Part shown: positions 58,799 to 64,000 of the stretch, piece after piece
How the letters are laid out: the number at the start of each line of letters is the position of its first letter
How positions within the stretch are numbered: position 1 is the stretch's first letter
Assembly (NCBI GenBank): GCA_024195585.1
Contig: SWBL01000027.1
Location: forward strand, 1-64,000
DNA length: 64,000 nt
Source of the DNA: Aureobasidium sp. EXF-3400
Taxonomy: Eukaryota > Ascomycota > Dothideomycetes > Dothideales > Saccotheciaceae
Reading direction: 5' to 3'
Position numbers and translations under genes: made by a program
The notes under the pieces: generated by a model
Told to the model about the DNA's origin: nothing
Seen by the model: only the letters and a program-made list of their open reading frames with translations
Databases searched by the model: none

Positions 58799-60391
58799 AT
58801 GAAGTACACACTCCAATCTTTGGCCCTTGCCTCAGTGGCATCTGCCCGTGTCCTTAACACCAGACAGTCATCATGCTGCTTTGGCATCAACGTCTCTGGT
58901 GATGGTGTCCAGGGTGGTTCTCTTGGTCAGCTCAGCGATGGCCAGAACCGCTTCGGTCCTAACCAGTCTGGTGCTACCTACTGCATCGATGATGGCAAGA
59001 TCACCGACAAGAGCGGTCGAGGATGCATCCTTACCGGCCCTACGACCCAGTTCCAGTGCGATCAGGGCGCTTCCCCTACTGGAGGCTTCTCTATTGCTCC
59101 CTCTGGTCAGATCGAGCACAATGGCGATGCCACTTTCTACGCTTGCCCTGTTGATGACAATGGCAACTACAACATCTACACTCAGCCTCTTGACAACATG
59201 CCCAAGTGTGTCAAGGTTGGCTTGAGCTCTGCCGAAGGGACTTGCGCTGCTCCTTCATCCACTCCTGCCTCTTCCCCGGCTGCTCCTGCTACTACTGCAG
59301 TCTCTGTCTCTGTCTCTACTCAGCAGTGCCAGCCCTCCACCATTGTCAAGACCATCACTGAGCAGAACAATGTCACTGTCCCCGTCACTCAGTATGAGAC
59401 TCAGGTGCAGACTATTTACCAGACCCAAGAGCACACCGACACTGCCTACCAGACCGAGACTAAGCAGATCCCCACAACTATTTACCAGACCTCGACTCAA
59501 TACTCTACAATCGATGAGACTCAGACTGTCCCTACTACCGTATACAAGACCGAAGAGCAGACTACTACCGTGTACAAGACTGAAGAGATTACATCTACAG
59601 CAGTTCGCACTGAGGAGCAGACTCAAACTCAGACTGAGGAGCATACCCAGACTCTTCCTCCTGTCACCCAGCAGGTCACTCAGAAGACCACCGTCGAGCA
59701 GCCCACTACCATTGAGCAGCCTACCACTATTGAGCAGCCCACTACTGTTTCTCAGCCCCCTGTCACCGAGTCTGTTACCGAGCAGGTCACCACCTCGGTC
59801 CCTCAGCCCACCACCATTTCTCAGGCACCTGTCACCGAATCTGTCACCCAGACCGTTTCTTCTTCCCAGCAGCCTTCCGCTACTCCATCCGGCACCGGAA
59901 ACTGCCCTCGTGACCTTCCCAACATGGACTCTTACTTGAAGCCTCGCCTGATCGTTCCCGTCAACAGCAACCAGCCTGAGACTGCTTATGGCACCCAATA
60001 CAACGCGTACGTTGGCAACGGCAACAGCACCATCTTCACCTTCGACGTCCCTCAAAGCTACAAGGGCAAGCAGTGTGAGGTCATCTTCACCTTCCCCACT
60101 CAGTCCCAGCTTGAGACCTCTTTCGTCTCCGAGTCCGGCAACGGTGGCATTGACTTCAAGCAACTGAAGAACGCTGCTGACGAGAAGACTACCTTCAACA
60201 ACCAGCCTGCCGTCGCCAAGGACTTTGGCGAGAAGGGTGTTTCTACCGGTAACGCTTACACCATCACCACCGGCGACTGCGCTGTTGGCCAGTCCATCTC
60301 CTACGAGCTTACAGCCACTGGCAACTACGAGACTTCCTGGTTCCAGGACTGGAACCCTTGCCCTATCGGCCTCTGGGTTGTCGCCAACTAA
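58799..60391 (+). CDS. Secreted cell-wall protein: PIR-like N-domain, TEQ-rich linker, But2 C-domain
   Basis: A single-exon frame of 530 residues. A signal peptide (MKYTLQSLALASVASA, about 1-17) is followed by a KEX-like R-rich site (VLNTRQ). Residues about 22-135, with paired Cys (QSSCCFG, CIDDG, CILTG, CDQG, ACPVD), resemble the C-terminal domain of yeast PIR wall proteins. Residues 140-360 are rich in Thr, Glu and Gln, with TVYKTEE and EQPTT-type repeats. The last about 155 residues match the But2 (ubiquitin-3-binding) C-terminal domain style (RDLPNMDSYLKPRLIVPV, FTFPTQSQ, WFQDWNPCP). Extracellular wall anchoring is likely. An in-frame ATG at 58625 gives an unrelated extension and is not used. 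A 302-codon frame on the opposite strand is a codon-bias artefact. Confidence 0.9.
   Translation: MKYTLQSLALASVASARVLNTRQSSCCFGINVSGDGVQGGSLGQLSDGQNRFGPNQSGATYCIDDGKITDKSGRGCILTGPTTQFQCDQGASPTGGFSIAPSGQIEHNGDATFYACPVDDNGNYNIYTQPLDNMPKCVKVGLSSAEGTCAAPSSTPASSPAAPATTAVSVSVSTQQCQPSTIVKTITEQNNVTVPVTQYETQVQTIYQTQEHTDTAYQTETKQIPTTIYQTSTQYSTIDETQTVPTTVYKTEEQTTTVYKTEEITSTAVRTEEQTQTQTEEHTQTLPPVTQQVTQKTTVEQPTTIEQPTTIEQPTTVSQPPVTESVTEQVTTSVPQPTTISQAPVTESVTQTVSSSQQPSATPSGTGNCPRDLPNMDSYLKPRLIVPVNSNQPETAYGTQYNAYVGNGNSTIFTFDVPQSYKGKQCEVIFTFPTQSQLETSFVSESGNGGIDFKQLKNAADEKTTFNNQPAVAKDFGEKGVSTGNAYTITTGDCAVGQSISYELTATGNYETSWFQDWNPCPIGLWVVAN
59685..59765 (+). repeat. EQPTT coding tandem repeat in the But2 gene
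   Basis: Three tandem copies of an 18-base unit coding EQPTTI/EQPTTV within the linker of the wall protein. Repeat number likely varies. Confidence 0.7.
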
Positions 60392-61194
60392 GGGTATGAA
60401 GTGGTATTTTCATATCATAGCATGAAATAATGCTTGGTCGCCATCAGGGACCAGAACCAAAATCTTCCGGGAGTATGAAACGTCCCGAACCAACTTATGA
60501 CTCTCATTTATACATTTCTCATCTTTGTATTACCATTTAGAAACATAGTTTTAGCTTAGTGTAATGTAACTTCACTATGTCCCTGATCATCCTTTGCGTT
60601 CTTAAAGTCTCGAATTTTGCGCAAGAACATGCGATTTTGGCCCGTTCGGTACCATCTGATCTAGCAACGATATGTTCCATTCCCCTATCTTTAATGTTCG
60701 ATAGGTCCTCTGGAGCATAAGGGTCAGGCTCATAATTGTCACCACTGCCTCCCCAAGCGCTTCAAATTTTGCAGATGAAACCCATCTCCAACCCGCGACC
60801 TACGAATAATCGAGCTACTGGATTGCACAGATGCGTAGGAGACATGAGTCTGGCCGGTGAGATAGCCTCCAGTGCGATCGCTCTCTGTGAACATCACATT
60901 TTGCAGGAAAGTATTGTGCATTTTCGTAGCTATGCTGAAACTATCTTTAGCACACGGGAAGTTGCTCAAAATCGCTCCTTCTCTTAGCCCAACGTCTCTC
61001 AATAGCAGCTCACACCATGATCAATACATCTCCTACTCCTTGCTCCTTACTCCTTGACAAAGCCATACCAATCTATCTCTCGAGCACCCAAAGAGCGCTA
61101 AGCTCTGTCATCTATCTTGAATCAATCTTGCACTCTTCTCCCATACCACCACGCCAATTGCTTCTCAGATCCCTTCGTCCTCTTGGCGTTCTCT
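60392..61194. other. 3' flank of the PIR/But2 gene and start of the duplicated tract
   Basis: No gene is seen. The last part, from about 60940, belongs to duplication unit A. Confidence 0.45.
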
Positions 61195-61284
61195 TTATTT
61201 GATGGACGGAAAGTCTTCAGCGCTTGGGCTTAGTATAGGCTTTTCGGAAGGGGGTTCGCTTGGTCTGGGTATGAAACGCGGCAT
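61195..61284 (-). pseudogene. Frameshifted copy of the small Lys-rich gene
   Basis: Starts MPRFIPRPSEPPSEKP and stops at TAA after 29 codons. The counterpart in unit B starts MPSVKFNASEPTPKMP and stays open. At the stop this copy has an extra T (AAATAAAGAGAA against AAAAAAGAGAA), so the frame breaks exactly there. Beyond it, another frame carries KENAKRTK, matching KENAQRKK of unit B. This copy is therefore a decayed paralogue. The TATA-like box is retained. Confidence 0.55.
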
Positions 61285-61460
61285 GATTCTGAGGAGGGTT
61301 GGTAGAGAGGACAGATTTCGATGCCCAGAGGATGAGGCAGAGCAGTTTTTGAGTAGATTACAGTCGGTAGGAGGATTCGCTGGTAAGTGATCTTGAAGCT
61401 ACGATTTTGGATGTCGTGAATTAGTAGGTGAGAGAGGTTTTGAGAGACCAGGATACGACT

Positions 61461-61468
61461 CTATATAG
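61461..61468 (-). promoter_or_regulatory. TATA-like box of the decayed copy
   Basis: CTATATAG lies about 180 bases upstream of the pseudogene ATG, at the same relative place as the box of the intact copy. Confidence 0.4.
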
Positions 61469-61872
61469 CTTGTGGCCTTGAAGCTGTGCATAGTTTCAAC
61501 TACTTAAAAACAACAACACAGAGCAGAATTCATTGTTCTACTGCCAGTAAGACTTTATGATGTATCTCTTGTTCCATCTCACGACTGATTCACAAGATAT
61601 CGCTTTGTACTTGAGACTCGTATTCGAGCCATTTAATTAATGTCTCCACCCATCTCTGCTATCTTTAGCGACTCTATTGTCCTAATATGAAAACAGTCAG
61701 ATTTTGGGGACAAAGCATCTTTTAGCACATGAAGAGGTGCTTAGAACCGTTCCTTCCCTAAGCCCAACGTCTAGCAATAGCACCTCGAACCCATTTCCAT
61801 CCCATCTCTTGTTCCTCCACAAGACCACACCAAATCTGACCCCTGAATCTAAACAGCGTCTCGTTCCACCAT

Positions 61873-62091
61873 CTATTTTCCAATCTTGGCCTTTTCTTTC
61901 AAGTCATCGGCAAGACAACTGAGTTGCTTATCATCATCATCGGTGAGGCATTTTCTCTGCTCCTCAAATTGCTTCTTTCGCTGAGCATTCTCTTTTTTGA
62001 TCTTTGCTTTGAAGCCCTCTACACCGGTTTTCTTTGGTGCTTTGGGCATCTTGGGAGTGGGTTCGCTGGCGTTGAACTTTACTGATGGCAT
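61873..62091 (-). CDS. Small Lys-rich coiled-coil protein
   Basis: A 72-residue frame starting MPSVKFNASEP. The N-terminal Pro/Ser region is followed by a strongly charged helix (KAKIKKENAQRKKQFEEQRK) and an acidic run DDDDK, ending KEKAKIGK. The helix looks like a soluble coiled coil. The frame stays open upstream to a TTG without changing this picture. It has a TATA-like box about 180 bases upstream. A frameshifted copy lies about 0.8 kb away on the same strand, showing that this frame has been duplicated. No family is recognised. Confidence 0.5.
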   Translation of the reverse strand: MPSVKFNASEPTPKMPKAPKKTGVEGFKAKIKKENAQRKKQFEEQRKCLTDDDDKQLSCLADDLKEKAKIGK

Positions 62092-62268
62092 GGCTCGGAG
62101 GAGGTTGGGACAGGGGTTAGTTGTTGTAGCTGTTAGATGAAGGCCAGTCAGTTCGTGGGTGGATTGTGGCAGGCTCGAAGGCTGATTGGTATTATGATTT
62201 TGAAGTTGTGTCTTTTGTTTGTGGTACTGGTTCAGGTGAGAGAGGCCATATGAAGCCAATACTGGATG

Positions 62269-62276
62269 CTATATAC
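62269..62276 (-). promoter_or_regulatory. TATA-like box of the small Lys-rich gene
   Basis: GTATATAG on the coding strand, about 180 bases upstream of the ATG; the equivalent box is kept in unit A. Confidence 0.4.
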
Positions 62277-62520
62277 CTTTCTATCTCTCAAAATTGTTCA
62301 TCGTTTCTAGCACTGCCAGAGTGTGTTGGTGCCGAGAAAAAATAACGGAGAGTAGAATCCATTGTTACACTGCAAGTAAGACATCTTCTTTGTTCATCCC
62401 GTAACTACCATAGAAGATATTGCTTTATTTTCGAAATCTCTGTCATGGCCATTGTTTAGTTTCGAACTGTCTCAGGCAGTGTTGGCCATCTTTAGCAGTT
62501 GCATTGTTCTATTGTCGACA

Positions 62521-62751
62521 TGTTCTATCTTCGAGATAAGACTCGAGTTCAAGGAAAACATTAAAACATACAGGGTCACCAGACCAAACAAATATGGTAC
62601 AAGACAGCCTTTTCTCGAGTCCTCTCAGCATCCCAGAACAATCGAGAGAACAACTAAGTACCAAGTTTACCAACACACACGAACCATTGTATACCATCGA
62701 TCCAAAAATCACTTACACCCTGACTACCCACCTCAACTTAGCTCTGTTAAA
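62521..62751. other. Short spacer before the 47-residue ORF
   Basis: No gene is seen. The last part is pyrimidine-rich and could be a leader. Confidence 0.35.
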
Positions 62752-62895
62752 ATGTGGCCCTGGCAGAGACAAGCAACAAATGACACACGCCGCCGCAACG
62801 CACAACCGTTTGGTAGCAATCCTGGCCAACTTTCCAGCACACAAGCACAACAACTAACAGACACCGGCTTTCAAGGGCTAAGAACTCTTGACTAG
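62752..62895 (+). CDS. Possible small protein (47 residues)
   Basis: Starts MWPWQRQATNDTRRRN with an A-rich Kozak context (TTAAAATG) and ends FQGLRTLD. Polar and basic, with a Gln/Ser/Thr-rich middle. Nothing recognised. It could be an exon of a larger small gene that continues toward 63100, because frames further on (DALAGLSNMFDGLNIKK and DAAADVVTDLLAF) look weakly alike. Low confidence. Confidence 0.25.
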   Translation: MWPWQRQATNDTRRRNAQPFGSNPGQLSSTQAQQLTDTGFQGLRTLD

Positions 62896-63562
62896 AACCA
62901 TGAAGAGATGAGAAAGAGGACTGTGGACAGAGACGCTTTGGCTGGTCTGAGCAATATGTTTGATGGGTTGAACATCAAAAAGTAGGGCCGAAGAGGAAAG
63001 AGGAAACATGGAAGAATGAGATATGGAGGAGATGTGGGTGGTGCAATTCGGATGAGTGCGATTGATGCTGCTGCTGATGTTGTGACGGATCTGCTTGCGT
63101 TCTGGAAACGAAAAGACATGAATGGGTTGAATATTTCTCAGAAGCTTTGTATTCTGAGCTTCAGTAACGAGAGTTTGTTGTGCTTGCTCGATCGATGTGT
63201 TTGGTTCTGTCTTTTGACCCCAGATTGCTTGAATTGCTGGTTTGATGCTCATTACTGCTTTGTCGATGGAATACCAAAATCGTCCATAGATTCGTGTCTC
63301 ACACATTTCTGTTTGTTCTTTTGTCTTGAAAGCGTTTCACAACACTGAGAATTGCCAACACACCTGCAGTACGAAGAAATGATGGCTAGGAAAGGTTATA
63401 TAACGCCTACTGCCCCATCACTACTTTTCCCTCCCAAACAGAACGCAGCCCAAACCACAACTATCACCAGGTCCACAAACTTCAACACCGAAGTCTGCAC
63501 TACTCTGCATACCTCAACCCTCCTATCTACATCATCCAAGACTCTTACACTCAAGACACAAT
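62896..63562. other. Intergenic stretch with overlapping chance frames
   Basis: Frames on both strands overlap near 62880-63350 and none can be chosen. A TATATAA box lies at 63397-63403 and a pyrimidine/A-rich leader follows. Confidence 0.4.
63397..63403 (+). promoter_or_regulatory. TATA box upstream of the 61-residue ORF
   Basis: TATATAA about 160 bases before the ATG at 63563, followed by a C/T/A-rich leader typical of fungal 5' untranslated sequence. Confidence 0.5.
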
Positions 63563-63748
63563 ATGCCTTCAAAGAAACACAATCCTAACAACTGCAAGTG
63601 GACCGATCCAGAGCGCTGGGAAGAAATTAAGAAGACCAATCCCAAGCAGATAGGCGACGGTCTCTGTGATCTCGAAAGATCATTCAAAGCATTCACCATC
63701 AGCATGATCAAGCAGACTGAAATGATGAAGGACTACCGCTGGAAGTAA
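63563..63748 (+). CDS. Small uncharacterised protein (61 residues)
   Basis: Starts MPSKKHNPNNCKWTDPERWEEIKK and ends MKDYRWK. It has three tryptophans, many lysines and an amphipathic-looking helix (ERSFKAFTISMIKQTEM). A TATA box and a leader rich in C and A precede the ATG, and the TAA stop follows a K. I do not recognise it. It may be related in style, not by clear homology, to the other small Lys-rich ORF nearby. Confidence 0.45.
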   Translation: MPSKKHNPNNCKWTDPERWEEIKKTNPKQIGDGLCDLERSFKAFTISMIKQTEMMKDYRWK

Positions 63749-64000
63749 AAACGGTGTCATTCCTTGCAGCAGAGAAGAACAATGGAGAGAGAAGCAGAGA
63801 GAAGATATCGTTGAAATCTTGATATGTTCGATATCGACAAAACATCATTAGCTTTACACAACCCTTCTACTAATCCTCCTATTCTCCCTCTGTCTCTTAA
63901 CCTTCATAACATCCCTCCTTCTCTTCTTCCACGCTCTATTACTATCACCTCTATTCTCCCAAAACCACTTTGCAAATTCTGTTTCTTCTTCTCCTTCTGC
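63749..64000. other. 3' flank at the window end
   Basis: A/T-rich sequence after the 61-residue ORF, ending in a pyrimidine-rich stretch. No gene is seen before the window closes. Confidence 0.4.

Larger units (their letters stand above)
60945..61690 (-). repeat. Tandem duplication, unit A
   Basis: Matches unit B (about 61705-62520) at several blocks spaced 775-830 bases apart: AGCCCAACGTCT (60986/61761), the MP...SEP coding start (61284/62091), a CTATATA box (61461/62269), AGTAGAATCCATTGTT-type sequence (61524/62351) and CCATCTTTAGC-type sequence (61664/62485). Divergence is considerable. Confidence 0.6.
61705..62520 (-). repeat. Tandem duplication, unit B
   Basis: Second unit of the local duplication, carrying the intact small ORF. 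See unit A for the shared blocks. Confidence 0.6.

Noticed and set aside
59255..60163. 302-codon minus frame opposite the But2 gene
   Set aside because: Leu/Gly/Ser-rich mirror of biased codons in the wall-protein gene; the plus strand has the signal peptide and both domains.

Overview
The window is nuclear DNA from a filamentous ascomycete (Pezizomycotina). The genes are dense and protein-coding, with short introns (about 48-115 bp, canonical GT-AG). Fungal-specific families are present: a GLEYA adhesin, a PIR/But2 wall protein, a DUF7704 membrane protein and a PX-associated (PXB/DUF3818) protein, alongside CENP-A, Snt1, Vam7, Dbp8 and a FWD-1-like F-box protein. I favour a dothideomycete, but that is an impression from gene style and not a proof. 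I found no convincing tRNA, rRNA, CRISPR array or intact transposon.

Layout. 0.3-5.7 kb: CENP-A (+) converging on a phosphoinositide phospholipase C (-). 7.5-14.7 kb: an unknown disordered protein with an N-terminal MNWTGG motif (-), a HAD-IIA (CECR5-like) hydrolase (+), an unknown multi-pass membrane protein (+) and a PXB/DUF3818 protein (+). 16-20 kb: a divergent pair, F-box/WD40 (-) and DUF7704 (+). 21.9-28.4 kb: biotin synthase (+), DEAD-box helicase Dbp8 (+), SNARE Vam7 (-), a mitochondrial-looking Cys-pair protein (+) and a doubtful small gene. 29-38.4 kb: an RBR ubiquitin ligase (-) and a 2,117-residue Snt1-like SANT corepressor (-). 39.9-46.4 kb: deoxyhypusine synthase (+), a MATH/USP-like/MORN/RING protein (+) and a Myb-like nuclear protein (+). 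46.6-48 kb: a repeat-flanked ORF broken at an A16 tract. 48.2-60.4 kb: three extracellular or wall genes (GLEYA protein -, GH31 alpha-glucosidase -, PIR/But2 protein +) around a 4.2-kb gene-free stretch. 60.4-64 kb: small ORFs, including a tandemly duplicated locus with one intact and one frameshifted copy.

The genes do not form one pathway. Two loose themes are ubiquitin signalling (F-box/WD40, RBR, RING fusion) and cell-surface functions (48-60 kb). The most unusual single gene is the MATH/USP-like/MORN/RING protein at 41.9-44.7 kb. Its USP-like section appears to have lost the catalytic histidine, so it may be a RING ligase built on a dead deubiquitinase scaffold. The least ordinary non-genic structures are the three-copy diverged repeat at 44.7-47.8 kb and the tandem duplication at 60.9-62.5 kb. 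All gene models were spliced by hand from reading frames and splice consensus, without transcript evidence.
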